Positions 1-53,706 of a stretch of DNA of 64,000 nt are shown here, in pieces. How positions within the stretch are numbered: the stretch's first letter is position 1; every line of letters starts with the position of its first letter. The translations under genes and the position numbers were made by a program. The stretch spans positions 9,177,001 through 9,241,000 of the forward strand of contig NC_092570.1 in assembly GCF_037975245.1 (NCBI RefSeq). The letters are read 5' to 3'. Under the pieces are notes generated by a model. That model was given only the letters and a program-made list of their open reading frames with translations, was not told where the DNA came from and did no database searches. Source of the DNA: Apostichopus japonicus (Eukaryota > Echinodermata > Holothuroidea > Aspidochirotida > Stichopodidae).

Positions 1-205
1 CCTTCATAATTAGCTATTATTAAATTTCAACACAAAGATATGAAATGAGAAATGACTGATGAAATGAAAGGTAGTGCCAAGGATTTCATCTACTTTGTAG
101 TTCTGTAACATCACACTCCACTATTCAAGGATTTGCACCTCAGAGGGGGGGGGGGGTAACAGTTTGGGGGGGGTGGAGGGCAACAGTTTAAGGGAATGCT
201 CTTAC

Positions 206-41276
<41,071 letters not shown>

Positions 41277-41537
41277 AATAAACAGTAGGCACAATCCCAG
41301 ACATTCCCTGGGCTAGTTAACTGAGCCTCAAGCTCATCACTTGTTCTGTGGACAAGGAGAAAAACAACTTTAATCGGACTAATTCACAAGATTTCACATT
41401 CAAGTGCATTTAACCAGGCTACAAACTTAACACAAACTGTCATGATACCAATGTGCAACAAACTTCTTGTTCACTGGCTTACTTTCAAATGAATAAATGA
41501 ACACATGTTCATGAATAATTTTACAACACATTACATT

Positions 41538-41837
41538 AGTGTTTACACAGGTCCAAAAATCGGGAACCGGGTACCCGAGAGCTGTTACCCTTCGGGTATC
41601 CGGGTACCCGAAAAAAATTGTTTACCCTCATGTATGAAGATATTACATCTTGGATGCTATACTTAATGAATTATATTCTCTAAATCTAATTAAATATATT
41701 AAATTGGAAAATCTTGCCTAACCATCGGTTTGCAAAAAAAAAAAAAAAAAATCACTTTGCATAGGATTCGGTGTAATAAATTAGAAATTGGGTAGTATCA
41801 CGTCAGGTGGGTACCCAGATACCCCTTGCAAACACTA
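41538..41837. mobile_element. MITE-like element with GGGTACCC palindromes
   Basis: The ends AGTGTTTACACAGG (41538-) and CCTTGCAAACACT (-41836) are imperfect inverted repeats. They enclose several CGGGTACCCG-type palindromes. About 300 bp, no coding capacity. A clear target duplication was not found. Confidence 0.5.
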
Positions 41838-44800
41838 CATACTGTACTTCCTAACCTTGACAACAAGCGCTTATGTTACGAAGATGTGCTTGAATTGTTT
41901 GCTAGACTATCGCGTAATATTTGAACCATTGTTTTGATCAGGAAATGTTATGAGTTGAGACAATCTATGTATTTTGTGGGAAGCTAACATCTCTGATACT
42001 GAAAAGGATTTTCCATCTCTCAGTATGTTTTTTCTCTCCGTAAAGACAATAGTTTCTTTCTTGCAAACATTTTGGCAGTCCTTTTGACCATATGCTTCAG
42101 TCACCTTTTCTTTCTGTGCAACGTTCATGTGTTAACTACTCTACTTCCTGTATCTTCGAAAGTAGACACTGAAGTTTGATTTTTTTTTTAAATCGACATT
42201 GCATAAAAAGTTGTTTAAATAGGACTACTGTAATTTTTTATGGAGCTGGTTGTTTGCAAACACTGCAAAGCGCCCAGGGTAAATGTTGGGTCAGGTTTGA
42301 GGATTTGCGCATGTGTAGTTGAAACTCATATGTTCAAACAGGCTATGTACAGTAATGCAGTAGTGAACTGTGTGGAATTTAGTGAAAGATAATCACATTG
42401 TAGAACAGGGATTTTTGAAGAGTTGAAATCGCTGCAAGGTCAAAGCATGGAGCTACTACGGAGTTGGCGAGTAGGGAAGTACAATGGCTGATGCAACAGG
42501 GGCTAGGCGATGAAACTTGGTTGAAAGGGCAGGGCAGGGCAAGCCAACGGAGGATGGGGCAGGCCGCCACTGTAAAACAGCAAAGCTAGGGCACTGGGCC
42601 ATCTGCCTTATATATTGTATAGAACATGCACACAGTATAGGCAGTGATAATATCGCATCTTTACAATTATACTACTAAAAGTAGGTCATACAATAACTGC
42701 AATTGGTGTTTGATAGAGATGCAAGCTTTGTTAGGGGACAAACTTTTTTTGGAGGGGGAGGGGGCTTGCTATTTTTCTACTACTGATAACTGATAACTAT
42801 TTCCTACAGCGGCCATATGCAAGACAATGATGCCGTGTGCATCAGTAGAAGTGACAATGGGACGTACGCTAATAGCACATAACACTTGTTATTATACATA
42901 CTACAAATTGCAGCAATGACTGAATAATGCTCTGATGAACATTTCGCAGAACAAGTGCATCAAAAACATCAACATTTCCGGGACCCAAAAGGTTGCATTT
43001 AAACAGAAATAATCCGAAAATTACTGATTTCTTTGATACTGTAACAGAATTTAGTAATGATATCTCTTAGTGACATAATACTGGAGATGATTTTGATCAC
43101 ATTTTCATTTTATGTTCGCCCTGGCGATGTTTTTCAGACGGCTGTTTTGACAAAACAGAGGGCAAATCAAATCGCCTTGCACCAGTGTATTTTCGAGGCT
43201 GAACAGTACTCATGACCTAGGCCTAAACAACATTGTTAAGTTTTAACATTTCATCTCTACTAACCTTCTTCCTTTTCTTCTAGAAACATACTTTAAATAC
43301 ATGTATGCTCAACTTATCATAATCCAAACCATAAAAACCTGTTGAGTACATATTGCTATTAATGGGTGTGAAGACTCGCGTTAAAAGGAACTTCTAATGC
43401 TGTTAATCCTGACCTAGTTTCGAATGAGGTGTAACACAAGTGTTAGACACCACCATCGATCCCAGAAAATACACACACAGCTTGCTCCCGTCGGTAATTA
43501 GACACTAGTGTACAGTCAGTACATACAGTTGCGGTCAATACCCACAGCACAGTGTACAAACGATACAGCGATGGACATCTCAGGTCCAGCTAATGATAAC
43601 AAGGTATCACGTTTCATTACTGTCTGCATTTTGTAGCGACACAAACAAAACGTCACTTGCAAGCAAGGGAAAGTTAACTTTTTCAGATGGCCGCACAGGG
43701 TTTGGGGCGAGTCTTTAATGCCTTTAAAGACAACTATGCAGTTTGGTATGAGTATTACTGTCACCTATCAGTTTTCCAAACAATGATATGAACCCTAGGC
43801 TTCACCTAGATGCATAAGTAACACAAGATAATTCTGGAAAAAATCTTGCATATTTCTAGATCTTGACCATGCAAAGCATTCTACAGCTATTAGACAGCCT
43901 ATAATTTACAAGTTTGTGTACTGAAACGTTGTCGTACTTGCTGTGTTGGTCCACTGTGATGGATACACACCCTGAAAAAAAAATGGCCGCTTTGCATATT
44001 TCTGTTATATTTTTTCCAATAGACTCATGAGTAAGGGTTCAAATCCTCAGTTTCTGCAAATTCATAAGCTATTTTGGTTAGTAAGTCCCTCTCAGATGCT
44101 TCGAAGTGGCATCAAGTAAGGCCTCATGCACCGACAATATTTATAATTTATGTTATGATCAGAGAGAAGCAACATTTAAAGCCTAAGGCACTTACTTTCT
44201 TGGTGATGCTTAATGTACACCTATCTATGAATTTGCAAAAAAAGGATCCACTAAGCACCATTATAGACCATCTCTCATCATTCAACATCACTGTATAGAC
44301 TAGACTGACTTAAATTAGCATTAATTAGGTAATGATACTGCACTAGGCTATGACTAATAGTTAGGCTTACTAGCCTACCGTCCTCGATAGTACAAAAAAA
44401 GTGGTACTAGTAATACTAGGCCTACCAGGTTTAGTTAGGTAGAAGGCTTCACATTAGTCCTGGCCTATCCCATACCTACTGTAGGCATACCTACTGTAGG
44501 CTTTTAAAACGTATATTATACATAGCATAGGCCTAAGTAAGGTCTGGCTACCATAGCTAGCCTAACGTTCATGGATATGGGCCCGACAACTTCTTTCGTT
44601 TCTGGCTTTGAGGAACAACCATTATACATAATCTTTTCTCGTTAGACTATTTCAATTGCCAAAAGTCGGAAAGATCCGTAATTCATTGATGAAAGCGAAG
44701 TTAGATAGCACACCAGAGCCATATTTCATGGATCCTTTCGTGGCCCTGATGCTCTACGAAAGCATCAGCTGCGCAAAAATAGAATGTCATCTCTAAGAGT

Positions 44801-45508
44801 CGAAAATGTGACTGCGTTAAAGCAAAATACACCACTTTAATGAGAGCTTGATGAATAATATGATCTTAATATTACCGTGAGAGGAAAAATACACAGCAAA
44901 TCAGCATAGATGGTACTAAGAGAAAAAGGAAAAGACCGGCTGCCCTTCAGAATTTTCGTGGAGTTAACATAGGCCTTCCCTTCGTGTCTAACATGTCGCC
45001 CTCTATACCTCTTTGCTACTGTAGCAACGTGGGCCAGATGGTAAATCGCATCGTTTTGCGGTGACCGCAACAAAAAGATACAGATCGACTGAAAGCTTCT
45101 GTGGGGCGGCTTCAGCTGATAAATAAACTTCAGTAAATAACTCTTCGATAAACTGTAACCTCCGTTGATAGAACTTCTTCCTTCCACTACTGTTGATCCC
45201 AAATCCATTCATCTTCTGTACAATGAAATTATGAAAAGTGAAAGTGTAATTAAAATCGTAAAAAAAGACGGAGACCTCACATGTGTTTTGCCAGTAGCTC
45301 AAAGACAAAGGAATAAATATAAAACCTTTTGTACTTTCTTCTAACTCTAGCTTTAGTAACATTAATTTTATTTTGATGTTGAAAAGTGTGAAAGCATCAC
45401 GAAAATGAAGATATCATTTGATCGGATGTAACGGCGTAAATATATCATGATGGCGGGGGACGGAATGATGGGGCAAGTGATTGTAATGGCGTAGGCCTAT
45501 ACGGATAT
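41838..45508. other. Upstream of TRIP12 coding start; no gene resolved
   Basis: This part should carry the TRIP12 non-coding first exon(s) or lie in its first intron. A minus-strand open stretch at 44837-45360 in two overlapping frames was noted but resembles no known protein. A repeated word CATACCTACTGTAGG lies near 44471-44500. Confidence 0.4.
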
Positions 45509-45790
45509 TGAAGATGGAGATTGATATTTTTCGGTCATGTAGCAAGACTCCAGGAGGACGCTCCAGCAAAGGTTGCGAGAAGCATTGAGATATACTGCTA
45601 AAGCAATAGGAAGGCCCGTGACTACCTTACTTGGAAAAATAAAGTCGCAATTTAAGGACGTTAAAATTAACAGTTTCGAGGAAGCAATAAACCTTGCGCA
45701 AGATCGTGATACGTGGCGGAGGTTAATCACTGAGCATGTCGGATAGACGAGACTCAACTTACTACTTACTTACTACTATACGGATATGGT
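45509..45790 (+). mobile_element. LINE 3' end (C-terminal reverse-transcriptase polyprotein remnant)
   Basis: Two frames joined by a frameshift read FFGHVARLQEDAPAKVARSI and GRPVTTLLGKIKSQFKDVKI, then EEAINLAQDRDTWRRLITEH, ending in TAG at 45744-45746 and a (CTTA)-like tail. The RD.WR.L ending is characteristic of non-LTR retrotransposon C-termini. Confidence 0.8.
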
Positions 45791-46258
45791 AACCTAAAGT
45801 AGCTCTGTCCGGAACCATGAAATCGAGCGAGATCGGACCTCGTAGTTGGTCCAATTTGACAACTTGTTTACCCTCAGTTGGTGCCCATGCGGGTGTTACA
45901 GTAACATGGATACAATACCGTCGTCACGTTCGTTCATGTTCACACAAATTTGTTCATTGGGTTCCCCATCCGTTTTCAATGTCAATTAACTCAATATCAG
46001 CGAATTAGGTTGTTTATGATATTTACCTCTCTTCCCATGTTTCATACTGGTGGGAACGGGGTAGGGCCGAGGACAAGACTGTCCTTCTAAAGCGAGCTTT
46101 TTGGCCTACACCCTCAGCCAATTAATTAACCCTTCCGCAAAATATTCCATATCCATGACAGGTAAACGTTGCCTCGGGACTGGAATCTTCTTTTATTGTT
46201 CATTAGTATTGGCCAAGACAGTTCTCATATTAAATATGATACACTCATGTGCTACACG

Positions 46259-46661
46259 CATAGGCGTAGGAGGCGGGGGGCTGGGGGGCGGGGGAGGGCT
46301 GCAGCCCCCAACCAAAACTTTTTGTGAAAATTCGGACAATATGCTGCGATTTTTTCGGGCACCTACTGAAAGAAAAATAATTTGCTGTGTTTTTCAATGG
46401 TTAAACTGATATTATTATCATTATTATTGTAACTACTTCCCCAATAATTATAACCAACACACACATATTTTCCGTGTTATATAACACGGAACATGTGTGT
46501 ATGTTATTGGCACGTGATGTAATAACCGATGAATGCCTATATGATATGCACATTAACATGTTGAAAGCGCGCGTAGCCAGCGAAAAATTTTGGTTATATT
46601 TTTCGGGCAAGTCGTTGCAGCCCCCCCCCCCCCCCAATCAACTTAGGCGCCTACGCCTATG
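46259..46661. mobile_element. Foldback MITE with 12-bp TIRs and 8-bp target duplication
   Basis: The ends CATAGGCGTAGG (46259-46270) and CCTACGCCTATG (46650-46661) are perfect inverted repeats. The flanks GCTACACG at 46251-46258 and 46662-46669 are a perfect 8-bp target duplication. The two halves are inverted copies (CTGCAGCCCCC...CCAAAACTTTTT against its complement). The centre, near 46480, is a palindrome. There is no coding capacity. An 8-bp duplication fits hAT-type mobilisation. Confidence 0.9.
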
Positions 46662-46669
46662 GCTACACG

Positions 46670-48429
46670 TATATGTTCCGTATACAGTACTGTATATTAA
46701 TTCAGACAATGAAAAAATGAATTGTCGCAGTGAAGTAGGCTACTGTAGTACTGAAATGCTACGAGAGCGGCAGACAAGTGCGTTTTTAAGTTTAAACATG
46801 GAAGACTGACCGAAATTTGACGGTCTCAGTGTCTAGCACAAGAAGTTGGGCAATACTAATATAAGACTTTCAACGTCTTTTTTCTTTCAATAACATGGCA
46901 CTGCCGCACCAACTAAACATACCTCCGCGGTAGACGGCCCTATGATCATCCGTAAAGCAGTGCACCTACCTCAGAAAGGCTATGCCTACCATATATCATC
47001 TGCAAACATGAAATTCTTTTTTATGAAACGTCCCGACCGCCGGGTCATGAAAGCTTAGATCAGGCCGTTGTCTAATTCTCATAGCTACAAGAAAACTGAT
47101 ATTGCGTGTTTATACCCAAGAAAAAAAAATTAACTTGGTCATAGTCGTAAATGGAATATTCATAGGCTCTGAACAACACGTAGGGTCAAGTGGTCACGAA
47201 AATCTGGCACGGACGTTAAAAGCAGAAGACGCTCAATATGCTGATTTCTTGCATACGCACTATGGGTGATAGTCAGATATCGCAGAAATGAGTGTTTAGG
47301 CCTAGCCTACAATCATTTGAATTCTTCATTCATGTAAAGCCCCACGTACGTGCACTCCCTGCCATGGATCGGCGCCATGATATGAGTAAAACTCGACTGA
47401 GGAGGCAGCTGAGATGGGGTTAATGTGGAAAAACAACGGGGGGGGGGGGGTGTCAAATTTGAATAATCGTGGAAATAGTGAGACACAGACCGAACTCACA
47501 ATTTCCAAACCGGACTCTGATCTGACGGTCGGCATTACTCGGTTTCGTAGTAGTCATCCATGGTCCCTTTGTTTTTGCGGACAACTTTCCATTATTGAAA
47601 GCGAAGAACAAATGAAATAGATCGAGAAACTGAACTTCGTGTCAATATATTTCTCAAACTCGTTTTTTTAATTTCAGATTTCAGAACATCCTTCAGTGAT
47701 AGAACACAATCATTTTCTAACCACCAATTATGAATACGATTTTGCTATTTCAATAACTTATAAATATTCATAAAATAGTGATTTGATTACGATCATTTTT
47801 TTTGGGTGGAAAGTGGCTACATCGACACTTACACGGTTTACATTTTCAACAGAGAATTTGAGACTGCTAATTCCCCTCCTCAAATCGAATGGTGTGGGGG
47901 AAAGTACTCCTAAACCCGCTTTCTCGCCTCGAATTCGTTAAGGCCCCACACTCAAGAAATGCGACATACGTGAACATGCACTTCACAAACAATCGCCTCA
48001 TTGGCCGCTCATCCTATCTGCCAGAGCAAAGTTTTGCTAGTCCTAGTTTACTAGTTTTACTCCCATTCCCTCTGAAAAGTCTAAGTTTCTAAGATACCTC
48101 TTACTGCCCCTGCATCCTGGACAACTCTCTTTGTCCAGCTCCTTCGAAAGAAAATGGGTAAAATGAACAAGCAATCAAGGTGCAGTTTGCAAAGATTTTT
48201 CCCCCCTTTTTTTCTGCTGGCAGCATATAAGACTTGTTACCACTATTTTACAGCTGTCATTTGTCATAGTACGAAGCTGACAGAACAATAAACCCACTGA
48301 AAGGTCATTAACCAATACACTTTAATTTATAGCCCCCATTTTTAGCCTGTAAAAAAGTACTTAACCTTTTTCAAAAGTCCTTTCTACTAAAATGTCATCC
48401 TCTACTATGTCCCAGACACTGAGGAAGAA
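46670..48429. other. Probable TRIP12 promoter-side interval, not resolved
   Basis: The region 46.9-47.6 kb has visibly more CG dinucleotides than its surroundings, and G10 and C14 runs lie nearby. It is a candidate for the TRIP12 transcription start on the minus strand. No exon could be fixed. Confidence 0.35.
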
Positions 48430-48560
48430 TATAAAAGGAGACACAAACTTAACCATCATTATAAGGAAAACATGATTCCATGTTCCTTCACACTCAAGGT
48501 TAAAGACTTAATGAAGCCTTAATGTGACATCAACAACACGATATCAAACTTGCATATAGA
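48430..48560. repeat. Dispersed repeat, copy shared with 8.3 kb
   Basis: AAAAGGAGACACAAAC and TTCCTTCACAC...AAGACTTAATGAAG...TGACATCA occur in the same order as at 8287-8470. Confidence 0.6.
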
Positions 48561-49311
48561 AACCAGAACAAGATATTTTCATAGCTGTTAGGGGGAGGGG
48601 GGAACCTTTTCTTCACAAAGATTTCTTTCATATAAGCCAAATATAATGGTTGGATTTGTGTCCCCTTTAACTTAGACAATGGACTATCTGAAAAATTGTT
48701 TTGAGAATGGTAGAAAAATTGTCATTAAAGTTTGAACATGATTAACCATTATTTGTTTTTTATCATTACTGACTTTCTAGCAAATTATGGGACAGTACTT
48801 ATGACCTTAAACACACACAATGCAAGAAATAAAAGTTAGTCAGTTAAAATGAACTATTACATAAGGTAAATTTACTCCTTCAAATTTGTATTTCATCATT
48901 TTATTCTTACAATTGGTGGATCAAATGTTGCACATTTTGTGCGATTCAAAAACCCATTTCACATAATTGACATTATTCAAAAAATGTGCAATTTTCGAAT
49001 TGAACATGAAATTCTTAGAATTTAAAAACAATCAATGACAAAGGCCTACACCCAAAGGTAGTAACCTTGCTACATGTTTTCAAGGATTGTTCATTTTATT
49101 AGTATTTATTTGTATCTATAGATTCAACTGACCCATGAAGTTACATTAAATTGAATTATTATTTAGAGATTTATGATGAAACCAAACAATCAATTCTATA
49201 ACAAATCTTTTGCAAGATTCTTTTTTTGTGCATCAAACAAGCTAAACAACTAGAAGAGATTATTATGCATAACCAACCATCTTACCAATTCAAATATATA
49301 TTGAATGTAAC

Positions 49312-49551
49312 CTAGGCTTTGATTTTTGGCAAAGTAGTGTCAGTAGGTTGAAAGGAATTGATGCTGGAAAGATGGAAAAATTCCTTGGAGTGAGCAACAT
49401 TTGAGAGATCTACATCTGCCATGGATGCGGCTGAAATGCTCAAGGATGACTCCGTGCTCAAACTTAAATTTTGTGATATTGTAACAGGTTTAAGCACTTC
49501 TGCTGTCATCGAAGGTAACATTTCTATCAAACTTTTTTGTTTTTTGAGCAA
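49312..49551 (-). CDS. Unassigned open frame, 79 codons, possible terminal exon
   Basis: The frame reads LIEMLPSMTAEVLKPVTISQ then SLSTESSLSISAASMADVDL and ends in a stop. Its composition looks more protein-like than its neighbours', and an AG acceptor (GATGACAG) lies within it at about 49503-49510. I recognise no homology and find no partner exon, so it may be chance. Confidence 0.2.
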   Translation of the reverse strand: MLKKQKSLIEMLPSMTAEVLKPVTISQNLSLSTESSLSISAASMADVDLSNVAHSKEFFHLSSINSFQPTDTTLPKIKA

Positions 49552-52500
49552 TCACCCCTTAAACATTCAGAAGCTGGACTACTTATTAGGTCAGCCACCC
49601 CCCTCCCCCCACACCAGGAACAACACAACCCTCTTTTTGAAAAGACAAAATCATTCTTATGGCTTCAGGTAATATTTTATATAATATATTGCAAAATTGG
49701 TATTAAATGACAAATGGGGTGTTGGATGTCATCTTTGGGATGTCATCTTTGGATGCTATGTTGCTTGTATGAAGTTTATATTTACTATGCAACTCTCCTT
49801 CTGCTTTCTATATCTGAATCTGGGAGTTTAGGAGAGCAGTTCTTATTGCCTTGATCTATGTTATACACACAACCCTAAATCTCCTTATTTTGCTGCAGAC
49901 GAGATGACAATCGGTCGCAAACACACACACCCACCCACACACAGCAAAACAGAGAATTTCCATGAATTCAAGCTGTGTTAAAATAGCATTTGCATTTCTC
50001 CCCCATCTGAAAAAAACTTCAACACAAACTGTTCTTATACGTGTATTGTAATTATGAAACAACAGACATCTAAAATTCAAGAGGAATTCTACCATTCTTT
50101 CCAACAAACCTTAGCAGATTGACCCTACCACAATTCCATTGCATAGATAACTAGTCCAATGTACTTTTCACAAAACCATAGGGTCAAAAACCCTTTTTGC
50201 TTCAAGTTTGAAGGGCTAACTACAGTTGAAGGGGCTTACTACCGGTTTTCTTTGGCCTTTTTCGATTAACAGGATATATATGTTCTGTCAGCGACGCCCA
50301 AGAAACGGATGAATATTTGGAATAAGGGTACGAGGGCAACCAGCTGCTTTAAGTAAACCAAACTTTCAACTTCTTTGTTGAAAAGAATCACACCCGATAT
50401 CTTATTTTGTTACAAAAGGTTCACAAGGATGACTTCTGGTCAACTTGACAACCTTAGTAATGATATGCAGTACTTTAAAGGGTGTGGCTATAATTAGTAC
50501 CTCTGATCCGACAGTCTCTAAATTCAAGAAAATATTTGGAATACTCCTTCAAAACAATGTTGAGGATGACATTAGTGGGTTGTGATATATCACTGAGTTA
50601 GTACATTCTTCTATAAGCTTTTCACATTCAGGTATAACTCTGCTCCAAAATTGCCCTTTTGCTTTTATATTAAGTAAAAGTACACATCCCACAAAGCATG
50701 CAAATCAATGGAAACATCTTTTCCTCTCCTTTGAGATCAACAATGGTTGCTTTCCCATTTGCAGTGCTTTTGCATAGCTGGCTATTTTAATTGCCTACGT
50801 GCTAAACTTTCCCAGTCAAGTTGAAAAATTCCCCAGGATATGAAATCATTAACAAAAAACCCTCCACAAAACTTGTACTCATAACATGTGTTTGGATGTT
50901 TCTAAGATTTCCAAATATTCAAGCCTTATCCAACTCCTCCTCCCACACCCCCCCCCCACCCCCTCACTCAAAGCCATCTGCTCATTAGATTTTTTATGTT
51001 TGAAACTTCAGAACACTGCACGTTGCATGTGATTCTGTGTACCAAACAACTGTCGTTTATTGAAGTATGGACACTATAAAAAAAAAATCAATTAAAAAAA
51101 CTGTTTGTGTCGTAAAGACTAATTGTTTCTTAATAAAGTATTTTATTCAACATCAAACAACAAGAAAAGAGTTTTATCAGTCTGTAGAGGCTGCCATATT
51201 TAAAATATTATCATACAACAATTTCAGAGAAATTTGTAAGAATACTAGAATTTGGGTGGGGGAACATTGTTCAGTAGCATAAAACTTAATAGACCTTAAC
51301 CATAGATTAATAAGACCTGGGGTGTGGGGGGGGCCCTTGGCATATATCCCCCTGCTATCCTCCTTCCCACAAATACCGCTCTCTGTCATGCATCGGCCAC
51401 ACCACACTATACATCTTAACCTTTCCCCTTTTGCTGAGTGTCAACATAGAAAATTTTATGAAGTTTCTGCATTTCTCTGAGAATTGCAAATAAACAACAA
51501 CCTCCTTACTAATGAATGTTTGATAATTAAGAATTGCACATTTCCTACATAAAGCATGCAAAATAGAACTGAAGATTGTCAGTTTTGTTTCAATTATGAA
51601 AATGTTAAATGTGGATAGGTGATCAGAACAGAATCATTAACTACCATATTAAGTTTACTACAGAACCATAAACTTCTTACGTAAAATTGGCTTCCCTCGA
51701 TTGATGCTGGAGGCCCCAACTTTCATTCCCTTACCCTACCAAGGTATGCTGATGTGCAGCAGTGCAAAGTTAACACCAATCTGGATTGCTTAAATAAACT
51801 GATACTAATATTAATGGTCGAAAGAACGTGATGATTTGAGGTGGAAGGAGGGATGGACAGAGGTGATGTTAATGACCCCTGGATAAGCAGAGGACTGCTC
51901 AGGTTTTCATCTCCCCCCCCCCCACCCCAGACAGAGAATCACTTTGTAGCTGAGAAAGGCCTTACACAATCACATCACATGTTAGAGCCATACTGATGCA
52001 GATTTAATTAGCAATTATATCGATGTCTCTCTCAACGAGGAGATTTAAATCGTGAACTTTACATACCTTACCATGTGAATGGTTATATCTGTCCTGTATG
52101 TTCTCGTCACCACCACCTAACACTCCCCCCCCCCCCCCATAGTAAAAGTTCTAATGGTATAATCATTTCTTCCAGCAACACATTTTGCCTTCTTTGATTT
52201 CTTTCTGTTATGCTGAGCATGAAGGTAAGCTCTCCACTATAAACTACGTCACTCATTTTCATTTTCTTATTCTCATTTTATAATGATATGAGTCCAGAAG
52301 AAACTCAACTAGCCACTTATAAACCACCCAAACCAACATCACGCTTTCTGAGTACAGTCATTAGTCTGTGAATAATTAGGTTGTCATTTCTAGTAAAGAA
52401 ACTGTAGCCCACAAACAGCAGACAGCCGATAGCAGAATCATCACCAACTTTGGTATGGGTTGCAAATAACCATCGGCAGTCAATCACAGTTGTTGCACCC

Positions 52501-53419
52501 TTCGATTTTGACTCAATTCAATACCCCACAAAGACGATTGCAGAATTGCTGTGAGAGCGTCTACAAGAACTTCATAAGGTAACCATTTCAGCCCAGCTTG
52601 TTACTCTTGGAAATGGCCTTTTTTGGCACAGGCTTATTTTTTTTTGGGGGGGGGTTACCAATTTTTAATTCTGTTTCAAAGTTTGACTAGTTGATTCATA
52701 TACTTGATGCCAAAATTTCAATCACAACATGTTTTTGTCTACACATCTCTTGCATTTCTCAACATTTCTATAGGGACATAAGTTGAATCGACAAAACTGC
52801 TGCCTTTCAGACTCAATTAATGAAACAACAACATTTCCCATTTGCCTCGCTGGTTGCAAGCATCTCCTAAAGCTTGCTCTTTTCTATTTTGTCATTGCAT
52901 GGGGTTAAGAAGGTTTCGGGCCAAGAATTGCTCTTGTTTCAACAGTAACAAAGAACCCACCACATCACTCCAGATGACCTTCTTAAACAGATTCCTCCGT
53001 TCTTATCTTATCTATCTTATCTATGACATAAATTTCCTCACGTAATTGCTAAGCTCATGAAAAGAAGCCTGCCAATTTCTTCGACTACACATGAGCTCAC
53101 TTTCCATTTTCCAAGCAAAACCTATCGTAAAAAGTCTGCCCAATGACCAGTCTCGCATGAACTCTCTCAACACAGCATCTTAACCATCTCATATCGCTGT
53201 CAAACTGTCCGATTCTTCCTCCTGATTCCTCTTCCTCTCGACCAGCGAGATGAAATTCCAACGACCCTGCAAAGTTTCCTCAGGGACCAGCACTTCCTCG
53301 CGACTCTCCCTCGTGTCGCCTTCCCCTCGTAAAGGACTACAATTTTCCGCCTGGTGTCGTGGACCACGGCTTTTCATCGTTCTTCCAGCGTTTCAGGCTT
53401 CCCCTCCTTGGAGGCGCGC
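49552..53419. other. INTS6 downstream region and 3' UTR; no gene resolved
   Basis: This stretch holds the INTS6 3' UTR of unknown length, followed by unique AT-rich sequence with C/G homopolymers (about 50950, 51910, 52125, 52650). AATAAA on the minus strand near 51141 is one possible poly(A) signal. Confidence 0.5.
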
Positions 53420-53706
53420 CTACCTGGGTTTCGCTTTCTTGGCTTTGTGGCTGTTTTGATTGTTCTGGTCAACGGAATGATTCCTTGCTCTCTTCAGGTT
53501 CGTCTGCTTGCTACTGCTGCCTCCGCTGCTGCTACTGCTGTTGTTCTCCTCCTGGGCGATCATGTGCCTTTGGAAGAGCTCCAGCTTCTTGATCAGAACC
53601 CTCCTCTTGAAGCGAGATGCTTCGTAAATGATAGCGTTCACAAAGAGGTATTTGGTATCCAGATCACCTTTAATGTTCTCTAATCCTGCAAAGAGCCTTG
53701 TGAAAT
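53420..53706 (-). CDS. INTS6: INTS6 last coding exon
   Basis: The acceptor TCACAG opens the frame FTRLFAGLENIKGDLDTKYL followed by IIYEASRFKRRVLIKKLELF, the conserved INTS6 C-terminal helix. It then runs through a Ser-, Asn- and Lys-rich tail to TAG at 53420-53422. The tail is longer and more polar than in vertebrates. The 3' UTR extends below 53420. I could not fix its poly(A) site. Confidence 0.95.

Noticed and set aside
44837-45362. Two overlapping minus-strand frames of about 120 codons upstream of TRIP12
   Set aside because: No similarity was recognised, the start is uncertain and the frames overlap each other. It may be 5' UTR or chance.
53189-53377. 62-codon minus-strand frame after the INTS6 stop
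   Set aside because: It lies in the 3' UTR, has no similarity to INTS6, and would require bypassing TAG at 53420.
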